The notes below the pieces were generated by a model. It ran no database searches and had not been told where the DNA came from. It was given only the letters and a program-made list of their open reading frames with translations. Position numbers and translations under genes: made by a program. A DNA stretch of 64,000 nucleotides from Diospyros lotus (Eukaryota > Streptophyta > Magnoliopsida > Ericales > Ebenaceae): contig NC_068341.1 of assembly GCF_014633365.1 (NCBI RefSeq), forward strand, positions 806,001 through 870,000. The letters run 5' to 3'. This document shows positions 11,501-22,869 of the stretch, in pieces. The first letter of the stretch is position 1, and every line of letters begins with the position of its first letter.

Positions 11501-13161
11501 CACTTAGATGATTCAGCATCTAATTTGGACTATGTCCCTAAAATATTCAAACGTTCCAGGTGAAAGCAGTGGTGTCAAGGGAAAGAATGTCATCAAGATG
11601 TAGCTGCTATGTTTAGTTTTCGTAGGTTTTACGATGTTCAGAGGTTATGTAGTATTTTGATATTTTCATGTGAAACATCGATTCGATTATTATCTGTAAA
11701 AGGGAATTGTCGGATTTATATCATTGAGGTTTCGATCTTGCTTCCGCTGATGTGATTGATATTACCTGTCTTAGTCTATTAATTATTAAATTTTGATATG
11801 TAAGAAGGTACGATCGGGATTGTCGAGAAATGTTTATAACGAGTGTATGTATATCGAGGGGCTTATGTTGTGTATATGATATTAAAAAAAATATATATTC
11901 CTGAAATCTCGAGTTAACGCTCGCTTGAGAAAAAGTGGGGCGTTACAGCTTTCCTCCGCACCTGGCCGCTGTTTCTAGTGATGGGACGCCCGAAAGGGAC
12001 CTGGGGAAGGTTGTATACGGTGTGGGCTAGCTTAGGGACCAAGGTTTGGTCGTTGATTGGCCAAGAGGTGGCCGGTTTTTAGGTATAAAAAGGGGCCGAG
12101 GGTTTTGATGTTTTTGGCAACAAATTGACAGTGATTTTGAATGTTTTTTATAGAGTGATTAAGGGGCTTTTGATCCTTGCACCAAGGAGAAGAGTTTGGG
12201 AGCATTTGGAAGCATTTTGGCTTCGTTTGGAGGCCGATTGAAGCTCGGCCAGAAACACGAGGCGGACTGCCTCCGTCGGCCTGCAACAGCCCATTTGGGG
12301 CATTTTTCAATTGCCTTTCGACATGAAAGTTGTACCATCATGATCGAATCTTCAAGGGCTTCAAGGGGGTGGGTTCAAATCTTCCATCGAAAGAGTCACC
12401 GACGATCGAAAAATTGAGGAAAATGATGGCGCGTGAGCTACAAGCGCCACACTCCACACGCTAGGCGCATGAGCAAGGGCATTTTCAGTATTTCTCTTCC
12501 AGTATTTTTCTTGAATTATTTTAGGATTTATTGTGTGGAAAAATTTGAAAAAATGTTTGAGGAGATAATTATTTTTGAATTATCAAGGTGAAAATTGAGA
12601 GAAAAATAGATGAAATTATAAAAAAATTAAGGAAAAATAGATTTTGATGCTCTTTAATTAAATATGATGTTTAGGGTGTATCGTGGCTTGAGGTTGAGTA
12701 TAAGTTTGGGTGTTTGTGATTTGATACGCAAATCAAGGTAGTGCACGAGGATAGAGGCGATCTGAATTCGTTCGAGATGAGTAGTTCTATCCTAAAACTT
12801 GGTTTTGGCTTGTACGTGTTCTACTTGGAAACTTGATTTTAAGTTGTGAGTGTTCGCCCTCAAAACTTGATTTACTGTGGGTGTTTTACCTTAAAAACTT
12901 GGTATTTATGTTACCTAAATGTGTTGCAAAATGGTTTTGTGCATGTGAACGATAACCGATGACGGTTGGTTTTATGAAGGAGGTTCGTCCCTAAACATTT
13001 TGTACTGATGCATTTCATTTTATAAAATATTATTTATATGATGCATTGAATTGTGAAATGTGACATTGTCATGCGTTTTGTGATTGTTCATATGAAATGT
13101 AAGCCTAAAATGTTGTTTGGATAGTGTAGCCTAAAATGTTGTCACGCGTTTTGTGATTGTT
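8550..13161 (+). mobile_element. Outer LTR of the same family, split by an inner LTR and truncated at its 3' end
   Basis: This begins TGTAATATCTGAG at 8550. Its first 600 bp align with the start of the inner LTR: shared phrases include GATCGGGAACAGTTTTCGGT, CGGGCCTAAGTG and CCCGAGGGAGGTCAAAA. It is interrupted at 9150/11953 by the inner copy and resumes with a TATA-like GGTATAAAAAGGGG near 12082. It never reaches a GTTACA end: at 13161/13162 it joins directly to a terpene synthase exon. A short local repeat (ATGCGTTTTGTGATTGTTC, near 13072 and 13144) sits next to that breakpoint. Confidence 0.75.
9151..11947 (+). mobile_element. Inner solo LTR nested in a copy of its own family
   Basis: This 2.8-kb LTR starts TGTAATACCCGG and ends GGGGCGTTACA, with TSD GCTTT on both sides (9146-9150 and 11948-11952). 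A TATA-like GCCTATAAATACC lies near 9886. No internal coding region is present, so unequal or intra-element recombination has left a solo LTR. Open frames inside (for example 9805-10269 on the minus strand) carry no recognisable domain. Confidence 0.85.
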
Positions 13162-13270
13162 CCTGGCTCGAGTCATGGATCTCATATACTCAAAGGAGGA
13201 TGGTTACACAAATGCTCATCTTATGCGAGACTATGTGACCTCTTTTATAATCGAGCCCATTATCATGTGA
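13162..13270 (+). pseudogene. Terpene synthase last-exon stub
   Basis: Only the 3' end of a TPS gene remains. It encodes [20 protein letters not shown] and then RDYVTSFIIEPIIM and a stop, nearly identical to the end of the intact gene (54479-54587). The match begins exactly at the LTR breakpoint, so a deletion or rearrangement removed the rest of the gene. Homology continues into the 3' flank. It is the remnant of a tandem paralogue on the same strand as the intact gene. Confidence 0.9.
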
Positions 13271-13962
13271 GAAGAATGGGCGTTAATAATAATGTGTAAT
13301 ATTAATATGTACTTTTCATATGGGACAACTAATAATGTGTTATATATAATAAATAAAGCAACGACATCATTATGCATGTCGTCATAAACTAGTGTATTAA
13401 TTAGTCATGCAGTGTATGGAGGCACGAACTTGTGGAATAGAAACAATGGGACTAACAAGATTACCACGTCCAAATTATTGACTGAATGGGAGCCTCATGA
13501 CCTCTTATTTGTAGCATTAAGTTCCTCTACTCGAGCAACGAAAACTAATCATTGTGGAGGCAAATATGGTTGCAGTTGTGGTGGGTTAGCATTGATAGTA
13601 AACTCAGCTGCTGTTAGCTGCTATTTAATTTTTTTAATTAAAATATTTGTCAAATAATTGAATTTCTTTTGGTACGTGCAAACAATTGAATTTTAAATAT
13701 AAAAATTCAAATGAAAAAAATTTAAACCGTGAATATTTGAAATTACAAATTTCAAAAGACATGATTTGAAAATCCTAGATATTCAAACACACGGCAGATT
13801 TCATATTTAATTATGCATTAAGAACATGAAAAATCACATCATATCAAGGCATATGCCTAAGCCCCCCAAAAGGGTGGAGTCCCCCCAAAATGATAAGAGC
13901 AAGCAAGAAAAATTTGATTTAATTTGATAAAAGTTGTATCATGTAGTGTATTTCTCACGTTG
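13271..13962 (+). repeat. Duplicated 3' flank of a terpene synthase gene
   Basis: This matches 54588-55425, downstream of the intact TPS gene, including TTAATAATAATGTGTAATAT, the GGAGGCACGAACTTGTGGAA block and the AGGGTGGAG...CCCCCC block. It lacks about 60 bp near 13340 that the other copy has. The open frame 13412-13657 is not conserved in the other copy, where one base is missing, so it is not a gene. Confidence 0.85.
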
Positions 13963-13988
13963 ATTTAGTTTTCTGTTGAAATGCCTAC

Positions 13989-14673
13989 TAAGAATGGCAA
14001 TTGCAATCAAAATCGTGGGAATCGAATCGAAACTGAATAGGTCAACGTAGTTAAAAATCGTTTGATTGAGTAATAGTTTAGTTTGGAAAAAAATCGAACA
14101 ATGTTTCAATGGGTATGATTTGGTTATGGTTTTCACTAAATCTAAACCAAAACCCGAACCGAATATACATATATATAATATATATATTTATTTAATATAT
14201 TATATATACACATAATATATATTGATTAATACATTTTTTTTACAAGTATTTTAACTAATGCATTAAAAATATATAAAATATTTAATATTTATAAAGTAAT
14301 TAACAAATAAAAATAAAACATAATCTTAAATTATTTTATTTTTATCAATTAAATAAATATATACAAGAAGTTTGAAGTAAATTTGTAACTTTATGCAAGA
14401 AGAAGATATCTTTATTAGAGTTTTGTCTTTGTTTGTTGTGTAGTTATCAAAATTTTTTATGAATTCTATTTGGAAGAGTTTGTTTTTATTTGTTAGTATG
14501 GATCAAATTAAAAAAATCATGGTTAAAACTGAAATCGAATAGTTTAGTTATGATTTTTAATTTTTAAAATCAATGGATAATGATTTGATTTTGATTTTAG
14601 TAATTTAAATTTAATTTAATTATAATTTTAATAAAAATCAAAATCAAATCAAATCGAATCATTGCATACCCTA
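13989..14673. mobile_element. hAT-like non-autonomous element (about 685 bp)
   Basis: The ends read TAAGAATGGCAATTGCAATC and ...GATTCATTGCATACCCTA in opposing orientation, giving an imperfect TIR (the right end inverted reads TAGGGTATGCAATG). The flanking 8-mers ATGCCTAC and ATGTCTAT match at 6 of 8 positions, fitting an old hAT target-site duplication. The interior is AT-rich with AATCGAAT/AAATCAAATC subterminal motifs and no coding capacity. Confidence 0.55.
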
Positions 14674-15168
14674 ATGTCTATTCATGGAAGGGGGAAAATT
14701 ATTTAGAAATCCACTATTAAAGATTCCTTCCTTGGAGGGTTACTCGTGGTATGTCACTTGTCCTATATATTAATTTGAACGGGCCATGTGTTTTTGTTGG
14801 CCACAGGGCAACACGTGACCTACTACTAGCTCCTTCGCTACCCAACAAAATGGTTCATATATCCCAAAGATCCAACCTAAAATTTCTAGGTGGGATCTTT
14901 CGGGCATGGCTAGAATCCGAGAAGCTCAATTGGGAGATTGGGCTAAAGATCTTGCTTAGCCATTGTGCACTTGACCTATATAAAGGAGTAAATTAAACTC
15001 CAATACACGTAAACACATTTATCTTTAGAGACTATTAGAAGTCCCTTTTTAACTCCTTTCTGATTATTAAGTTGGAGGTTATACTGGGGGTCAAAGCCCC
15101 ACCCTTACAAGAGTTTGGACGCTCAACAATTGACATATTCGATGATCATCCTCTTGAGGATCATCACC
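14674..15168. other. Region upstream of the TPS exon-1 relic, no gene
   Basis: It contains a TATA-like CCTATATAAAGGAG near 14977 followed by phrases such as GGGGGTCAAAGCCCC, which could be a short LTR or TRIM remnant. Nothing here can be assigned to a gene. The open frame 14751-14996 has no recognisable motif. Confidence 0.35.
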
Positions 15169-15308
15169 TATAAATGACACCTGTCCAATAAAGTCCCTTC
15201 TCCCCATAAAATACTAAGAGAAATAAGTTATTGAACCACACTACCACCACTACTATATGCGTATGCTTTTTGTTCAAGAGTCTTGTATCTAGATATAATC
15301 ATCAAAAG
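15169..15308 (+). promoter_or_regulatory. Putative TATA box and leader of the TPS exon-1 relic
   Basis: TATAAAT at 15169-15175 lies about 135 bp upstream of the relic's ATG at 15309. The leader carries CCACTACCACCACTACT. It is not obviously similar to the promoter shared by the intact gene and the orphan copy at 34283, so this paralogue either had a different promoter or has diverged. Confidence 0.45.
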
Positions 15309-15439
15309 ATGAGTGCTCATGTTTCAACTGTTGATACTTCAAGAACTAACGTGCCAGAGTTACCTCGTGAAGTAGCAAACTTTTTCCTCCTAGCATTAGG
15401 GGAGATCGTTTCTTGCAATGTCGTTCGAGAAACCCAATG
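15309..15439 (+). pseudogene. Terpene synthase exon-1 relic
   Basis: The exon encodes MSAHVSTVDTSRTNVPELPR, then EVANF, a frameshift caused by two extra T in a T tract, and then PPSIRGDRFLQCRSRNPM. It ends at a GTAATT donor (15440), matching exon 1 of the intact gene ([20 protein letters not shown], donor GTAATG). The WGD Trp of the family is Arg here. No exon 2 follows: the downstream sequence is AT-rich and then a MITE at 15694. It is a dead paralogue with a longer N-terminus than the intact gene. Confidence 0.85.
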
Positions 15440-15693
15440 GTAATTGAGGACATAAGGGAGTAATTTACTTATTGAAAACTAATTATTAAATGCCATTGCC
15501 ATATAGCAAATACAGTATAGCCGTATGTGTTGCTTTTTTTTTTTTATTATTTTGTTTAATTGTCGAGTGCCATTAATAAAGCAAATGAAACAGCTAAACA
15601 AAAAAATAAATAAATAAATAAAAGACCGAGGGAAATGTTAATTATACATACATATATATATATATCCTGCCAGCTAGTTTCTCAGTTGAAGTT

Positions 15694-16208
15694 TGGGTAA
15701 ATTACACAAAAGATTACTAAATTTTAGTGTGTTTTTAATTTTGATCACTAAACTTTAATTCTTTTCAATGTGATGACAGAAGTTTAAAAAATTTTATAAT
15801 GTGATCACATATAAAATTTTAAAAAATTCATTGAAAAATTTTATATGTGACCACATTACAAAATTTTTCGGCCACTCTATAGCAGGAGTGGGTGACGAGG
15901 TGCTGATGTGACAAATAATAAAAATATTATGCAATAACAACCAATCAAAATGTGCCACGTGGCACTGATGAGTTTGATAGGTTTGACACGTGACATGTTC
16001 TGATTGGTTATCATTGCACAATAATTTTTATTGTTTGCCACATCAGCTCTACGTCACCCACTCCGGCTATAGAGTGGTCAAAAAATCTTATATGTGACCA
16101 CATTACAATTTTTTTTTAAATTTTTGTGACCACATTTAAAAAAAATTAATGTTTAATGACTAAAATGAAAAAGACACCAAAGTTAGTGATCTTTAGTGTA
16201 ATTTACCC
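15694..16208. mobile_element. MULE-like MITE with long terminal inverted repeats
   Basis: The element opens TGGGTAAATTACAC and closes GTGTAATTTACCC. The two halves are inverted copies for most of the length: TATAGCAGGAGTGGGTGAC is mirrored by GTCACCCACTCCGGCTATA. The flanking 9-mers GTTGAAGTT and GCTGAAGTA match at 7 of 9 positions, as expected for an older MULE TSD. It is non-coding; an open frame at 15794-16021 lies in the hairpin and is not a gene. Confidence 0.75.
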
Positions 16209-16702
16209 GCTGAAGTATACACCTTAGTTAATATTACCTAATATGGGCTAGAAAGTCGACACCACCATGCAACGACACTTTATAGGACTAAAAGAATAGT
16301 ATGAATGAATCGAGTTGCAATCGGATGATAGAAACAAAATAGTATGAATGAATCAAATTACATGAGTTGCATTCGGATGGGTCCTCACCACATTAGTATA
16401 GATTTATAAATATATATTCGGATAAGACTATTCTGGGCAATTTTAACATCATTTGGTAATCAAGGCATAACTTTTTCGTTTGAGATCTAATTGAGATGAT
16501 TCAAGATGCTACAGAATGACAAGAAAATTACTTGCAACTTTTATGTTTTGAGAGATTATAGATTTATCAAGGTCAAAATCGGGCTTGAAGTTTCTGCTAT
16601 TGTGATCTAGCTATCCGGATATGGTGCCTTGGGCATTCAAATTAGGTGGACTTTGGGGGGTTATTCGGATATGAAAAGTGTTTATTCCGATATGGTTATC
16701 AT
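16209..16702. repeat. Uncharacterised repeat with TTCGGAT/CCGGAT motifs, left part
   Basis: No gene is seen. Short motifs such as GCATTCGGATGG, ATATTCGGATAA, TATCCGGATATGG and TATTCGGATATG recur. Together with 17578-18300, which follows a MITE insertion, this resembles the repeat at 57490-58400. Confidence 0.4.
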
Positions 16703-17577
16703 TAGAGATGTCAAAAGGGCAGGATGGCCCGCAAGTCGCTCGACCCAGCCCGGGGCCCACGGCCTGGCCCGGCCTAAAGCCCCAGCATGGCCAGACCCAT
16801 GGCCCACTAGGCCCAGCCTATTGGGACCTTATTGGTCGGGCCCATGAGGCTCTTATGGGCCCAGCCGGTTAGGCCCTATGGTTAACAGAAAATCATTTAT
16901 TAAAACATTTCTATATTTTTTTTGTAAATGCATTATTATTACTTGGAATGTTGAATTGTGAAAAATAAGTTCATAAAACTAGTAAACCTGTGTTATTTTT
17001 TATTGATATTGGATGCTAAAAAATTTATATTTCGCAATATATGTAAATAATAACCATCAATATATTTAAAATTTTCAAGCTAAAAGTTTTATATATTTAA
17101 GTTATAAATAAACATTATACTTTTTATATGTGCATTATTTTTTATATCAATTCACAAAAAAATTTATAAGGCATATAGAATTTTGAAATATAAAATGATA
17201 AAATAATATTTACAACTTAAGATAGAAAATTGTTTAAAAAGGAAAAAAAGAAAAAAAATTAGTTTTTATATATGCATTAATTTGATATTTATATATACAT
17301 TATTTTTTTTCTTAAAAAAAAAAAGCTGGGCTATGTCGGCCCGGCTTATCGGGGCCTGTGAGTCAGGCCCAACGAGCCCGCCCCTCTAGGCCTTGTGGGC
17401 TAAGGGTCCGGCCCGACCCTTTAGCCCCCACGGGCTGGCCCGGCCCCCTTATTGGGGGGGGCCATGGGCTGGGCCCTACCCATGGCAAAAAAGGTCAGAC
17501 CGGGCCCTACCCTTTTAGTAAATGGGCTGGCCCAGTCTGTTTAAAAACCCCGTGGGTAGACCCTTTTGACATCTCTT
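16703..17577. mobile_element. hAT-like MITE with GC-rich ends (875 bp)
   Basis: The terminal inverted repeats are TAGAGATGTCAAAAGGGC and ...ACCCTTTTGACATCTCTT. About 150-240 bp at each end is very GC-rich (GGCCCGGCC, GGGCCC) and inverted, while the middle (16880-17330) is extremely AT-rich. The flanking 8-mers GTTATCAT (16695-16702) and GCTGTCAT (17578-17585) match at 6 of 8 positions, consistent with a hAT TSD. It is non-coding; the proline/glycine-rich frames in the GC-rich arms are artefacts. Confidence 0.75.
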
Positions 17578-19340
17578 GCTGTCATTGAGTGTGGCATTCA
17601 AACGGGTTTGGTATATATTTGGATAAGTTTTTATATATATATATGTATATTCGAATGGCTTAAGGGCATTCGGATATGAACACTGAAATAACTTACGCAG
17701 ATACAGAAATAACCAAAGATTTGTGTCTTCTTCTACCAATAAAACGCCATTCACTGAATAATTTGGGGGTGAATAAACTGCCCTTTTGAAACAACAAAGA
17801 GACCCATCGATCGACATCTGCTACCTACAAAATAAATATATAGAAGCGTACACAGACATAGAGGAAATGATATATACATACAACAAGTGTCGAACAGAGG
17901 AACAATGGTGGAGTTCGCACAACCTGGAAAGAAAGGTGTAAGAAGAACTTGCTTGAAGAGATGTCCCAATGGAAGAGAAAATAGCTGAGACTCTTCCAAT
18001 GAAACTCCAATCACCAACAGAAAAAAATTTGGGAGAGGAAAAATTAAGAACACATAGGACGTGAAGACGAAGAGAAATGAAACAGTGGGATGAAAAAGAG
18101 AGGGTACGACACTGAAATAGGAGATTTGCACACAATGCCAATAGAGGAAAGGTTAACGAAAAAAGAGAGTGCATACAGATCTGCACGCCAACTCCAACAA
18201 TTACCCAAAATGCACTTCCCCTCATATCATAGACAAGAATATCCAAGAACTCTATTGACAAATACTACCTTAATTTATTTTCTTTTTCATTTTCTTACTA
18301 CACCACCAAATTCCATTATTTTCAACTTATTTATCACCATGGGCCCAAACCATAAGGGTTTGAACCAGTCTACTTGAGAGAATTCAAATGGTTCATCTTT
18401 GCCTTCAACGCTAGCATTGCTATTGTGTTGCTTGAGCTTGACTGGTCGTGAACTGGTGCCAAAAGCCACATCAAAGACAACATGAAAAGATGACTTAGTT
18501 GGGGGTTCCCCATTTTCTTGAGAAAATTAGCAAGAAATGGTGGGAAAATTGTCGACAATGACACTAAGGTTGTTTCAAATCAAGCAAACGATGTCGTTTT
18601 AGAATTCTAAATAGGTTAGCTTAATGAGTTAGTATTAAGACACATCAACTTGCTAGCTCATCTTGTTGCTAGTATTGTGTACCCTACTATTAGATTTAGA
18701 TGACATTTAGTGAACTTGTTTTTAATGCATTAATTGTATTTTTGTATATATCAATAAAATGCAAGATTTTTTTTCATTCATATTTTCTCTAATTAATTAT
18801 ATGAATGAGCCCCTAGATATTTTGTGTAATAATCTTATTCTCAAGGTATTGAGATTGTGTGACAGAATTCTTTGACAACAAGACTTCTTAAATTATTCTT
18901 ACTCCTTAGATTCTTTGGATGTGGATTCCGATTAATCAAGTATGAACTAACACAGGAGTTATTTTCTAATTCGATATGGGGATATCAATAAGTGGTCATT
19001 GGGGAATGATTAGCCAAATGTGATACCAACGACCAACCATACGACATGGTGGATAATGGTCAAATCATCAGGTTGCGATGGTGTATTGATCTTTAGACTT
19101 AAACAGACATGGTTGTTTTGTGTATTGGTGTGCGAGATTTGTTGATGAGTTAAATCATCCAATTGAGAGGTGAGAACGTTCATCTATGTGGTTCCATATT
19201 ACTGATACATGGAGACAAATGTTGAGAATATGATATATCGATTTCGTTGGTATTTAATGGGGTGAATGTTTTATGTAATCTATTATTAATACAATATGAT
19301 AGTCTCTGGCTAAAATAGATTGAAAGATAAGAAATGTGTT
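17578..19340. other. Gene-free stretch: end of the TTCGGAT repeat, then unassigned sequence
   Basis: The segment 17578-17810 continues the repeat interrupted by the MITE. GGGTGAATAAACTGCCCTTT with the following TGAAAC parallels 58229-58262. From about 18700 the sequence has the texture of a retrotransposon leader (for example GTGTATTGGTGTGCGAG near 19120) and runs into duplication unit A. Overlapping minus-strand frames at 17751-18261 are rich in Phe, Leu and Ser, lack any recognisable motif and are not supported as genes. Confidence 0.35.
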
Positions 19341-21491
19341 TCGGAGGTGTCATTTAGTTACATTAATGAGGTTTGACACATAGTTATCGAGCTTATGAGT
19401 TTGTCACTCCATGACTCTCATTTAGTTGAAAACGTTAGATGCTAGAAGGATTATAGTATATAATAATAATAAATTGTATAGGTTTATTTGAAGTGAGACT
19501 TCATTACCACCTGTATTATCTTGAAATTTTTCTAGGCGCTATTAAGAAACTCTTGATCGGTGTTAGGATTTGAAAACGTTTTGGTGATGGGTCAGAGGGT
19601 TAATTAGTATCAAAAGAGATTTTAATATTATTTAATTATTAATGGATAGTGAATTTAGAAAGTCACATATCATGTAATGTTACATTTTGTATCAATATTA
19701 TTTGCCCGAAATATCTCTAGAAATGATTAGTTAACATTGGCCCCACAACTGCCAATAATTAAAGTTTAATTATTGAGAATAATTAAATGCATAGTATATA
19801 GTTGATTACATAATAAAATCACTTATTGGTTGCATAATAAAATTAAATATTAATTGCATAGCATAAAAAAGGGCTGGGCGAACGTGAGAGAATTAAAATT
19901 AGTGAGGAAGAAGAAATAATTGAGAGAGAGAGAGAGAGAGAGAGATTAAATTGATATTACAAGCTTTTGTCTTTACTCCATTTTCTACTTTCGGGTTACT
20001 TATTCTTCTTCTTCTGTTAAATTTATATTACGAGCTTTTGTCTTTACTCCATTTTCTATTTTCTAGTTACATATTCTTCTTCTTCTTCTTCTTCTTCTTC
20101 TTCTTTTGTTTTGTCTGTAATTTCATTGCTACTATAAATTATACGCATAAAGGTTATGTGTATAATTTTCAGAGGCAAACACTAGTAATACATGAAATTT
20201 CTGTGTTTAGTATAGAAAAATGTGACCAAAACGGTATCATTCGGCGTATTAAGTGTGGATAAACCAGGACCTTTATAACATGAGGTGGACATCGTCTCAG
20301 TACATAAATTATTTATGTACCTCAACCTTACATCAAATTGCATGTATGAATTTTTGTATATTCATTTGATGAATATGCATATTGTTTAAATTCCTAATCT
20401 AGTGTTTGATGTGTATATTATATTCTACTATATATATATGATACACAATAAAAAATTTATTTTTGCCTCTAATATTGTATTAGTAATTACATTCGCTTGC
20501 CATATATATTAGCAGAGACAAATGTTAGAACAAGTTAGAATATAATTACAATCAATCTAAATGTATTAAGTATCAATTAAAAGAATTATTAAAATATAAT
20601 CAAATTAAAAATTAATAAAAAAAATTCAAGATAAATCAAGTCAGTAGGCCTGTAGCATGATGGTATACCTCTTTGGATGTGTTTTTATTATTTTCAAACC
20701 CAGCTTTTAAACGTGTTGAATAAAACAAAAACGTAATCAAGCCTTCACCTTGAGAGGATTGATTTGTCTTTGACTAATTCAGAACCATAGATTTTAGGAC
20801 CGTGGATTAAACATTTTTTTTAAGGATGATGAAGTATTAATAAATATATATTTTTTAAATAAATATATTTATTATTTTTTATATTAAAATAATTTTATTA
20901 ATTAATTAAGTTAATTTAAGATATAATAAAATTATTTTAATGTTAAAAGCTAAATGTAGTAAATATATTTTTATTTAAAAATAAAATACATTTATTCATG
21001 TCATGCTTAACTGTTGAGACTGTAGTTAATAATTTGTCCATTTTTATACTCATAGTCAGTAATTATATATGGATTGTAGACTATTATATATTTAATAAAT
21101 TTATTTATGGTACATAAACAAAAGATAAGGGCTGCATATTCTAATTAATAATAAAAAATATTCATAATTAATGACCCTTAATTAAATTAGGGTAATATTA
21201 ATCATTATCTTTAGGTATAATAATTATATCTTATTTTTAGATAAAACATAATAATATGAAGTTGGGAAATTAAACAATATGGCAAAAGTTGAAGATTAAA
21301 TATTCCAAGGCCATAAACCGAGTGGCTACTCTTCATGTGGCTACACAGCGGCAAATAAATTGAAAAACGTGAAACTTAAAACAATTAAATTGTTGGTAGG
21401 GCAATCAGTAATTGAAATAAATCAATTAATTAATTAGAGATTGAATTGGAAACAACAATTGAAGTGGAGGCGAGCTGGAGATTTAATTGGA

Positions 21492-22055
21492 GGCAGCTTG
21501 GCCAACGCACAACAGCCACACCACTTTGCCAAAACATAATTGAATGGCCACTCGATCGGTTAATCTTCCATCTCCCATTGAGAGGTCATTCAATTAAGCG
21601 AGAGACCATTAACAGTTCTAATTCCACAATGACTTTGAAACAATTGACATGAAATATTTATTCTTTGTCAAAAATTTTATTATAGACGCCATTCATAAAA
21701 AATAAATGTCATTTATAATAATTTTAGTTTCAATCAAATTAGAGATAATTAAAATAAATATTATTTAAAAAGAATATTAATCTCATATTAATTAGGATTA
21801 CTCTATATTTCTTTATAAATAAGAGGCCTGTTTCTTCATTCATGTATGCTGATTCTAATACTCAAACTTAATTTTTGCACTAAAACACTCAAAAATTAAG
21901 TTAAGTATCGAAAAGTTTATATGGGAATAATCTCTTGTGCCTCTCACTATTTGTTTGTTTTGACAGATTTCCCAATTCTTCAAAACCATTCAATTTTTCA
22001 AGGGCACTCAATTCTCAAGGACACTTGATTTTCAAGGACCTCTCGATTTTTTGAG
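21492..22055 (+). repeat. Single copy of the 545-bp TATA-bearing unit in unit A
   Basis: This runs from GGCAGCTTGGCCAACGC to CTCGATTTTTTGAG and corresponds to each of the four tandem units at 30013-32185. It carries TTTATAAATAAGAGG near 21810, then a GCACTAAAACACTC phrase and AAGTATCGAAAAGTTTATAT. TATA, leader and CTGACTTAAGCATCGA-like text resemble the U3/R region of Tat-like retrotransposon LTRs; that origin is inference. Confidence 0.65.
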
Positions 22056-22355
22056 ATCTCTCAATTATTTTAAGCCTTATATTCATCAGCAAACAACCAG
22101 TCACCGATATTAACAAATCATCTCTTAAGGCAACCTTATTATTTGTCACAAGACCTCTTGATTATTTTGGACCTTCTGATTATTTCGAGTTACCCGATCA
22201 TCCTTGCACGCAGACATCAAGTTTATTTTTTTCACGTTATAAATCTATTATTATATTTTAACAATAACAATAATTAATGACTAATACATAGTCTTTTGTA
22301 AGAGAAGGGGTGCTAATTGGACTCTAATACAATGTTTAGATTACCTAATAAACTA

Positions 22356-22387
<32 letters not shown>

Positions 22388-22456
22388 AGAAGAATGATAT
22401 GTATTGATTCTTTAATTATAATTAACATCACCCATAAAGTAATTATGCAAGATTTT

Positions 22457-22869
22457 TGTAACGCCTCGTTTTCCCACAACGAGTGTTAACTCGAGATTTA
22501 GGGAAATTTTTTTTTTTCAACATCGAACACATAACATAAGTATCGAATACTAGTTCTTGACACTCTCCATTGACTTTTTGGATGTCGTTTATTGCAATTT
22601 GATAATACGACCTAATTGGCAGTTGTATTTTTGCAGTACCGAAAACTGTTCCCGATCTCATTTCTTTCATCACTAAAAATCATAATTTTAATTGCTCGTC
22701 GATACTATACTATTTTCCTTGGCTATCTAGGGTCCGAGGTACTCCCTCTGATTAATTCGGTCGTCCAAAGCTGTGATAGTGTGCCCTATAGTCTTATTTT
22801 TCCCAAAATTCCAATTATGCCCTTTATCAAACATCATTTTTATCCTCAAAATTATTCTCGAGTGTTACA
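22457..22869 (-). mobile_element. Short solo LTR (413 bp) with perfect TSD and an empty site in unit B
   Basis: On the minus strand it begins TGTAACACTCGAGAATAATT and ends AACGAGGCGTTACA, the same family as the 2.5-2.8-kb LTRs at 5781 and 9151 but missing about 2 kb of interior. The TSD ATTTT is present on both sides (22452-22456, 22870-22874). Unit B reads GCAAAATTTTCCCC at the matching place, i.e. the unoccupied site, so insertion followed the A/B duplication. It is non-coding. Confidence 0.85.

Noticed and set aside
13412..13657. 81-codon frame beside the TPS stub
   Set aside because: The duplicated copy at 54800-55020 has a single-base deletion that breaks it, so there is no evidence of selection.
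17751..18261. Overlapping minus-strand frames of 100-146 codons with hydrophobic stretches
   Set aside because: Three overlapping frames of similar length, rich in Phe, Leu, Ser and Cys, with no conserved motif; part of a repetitive region.
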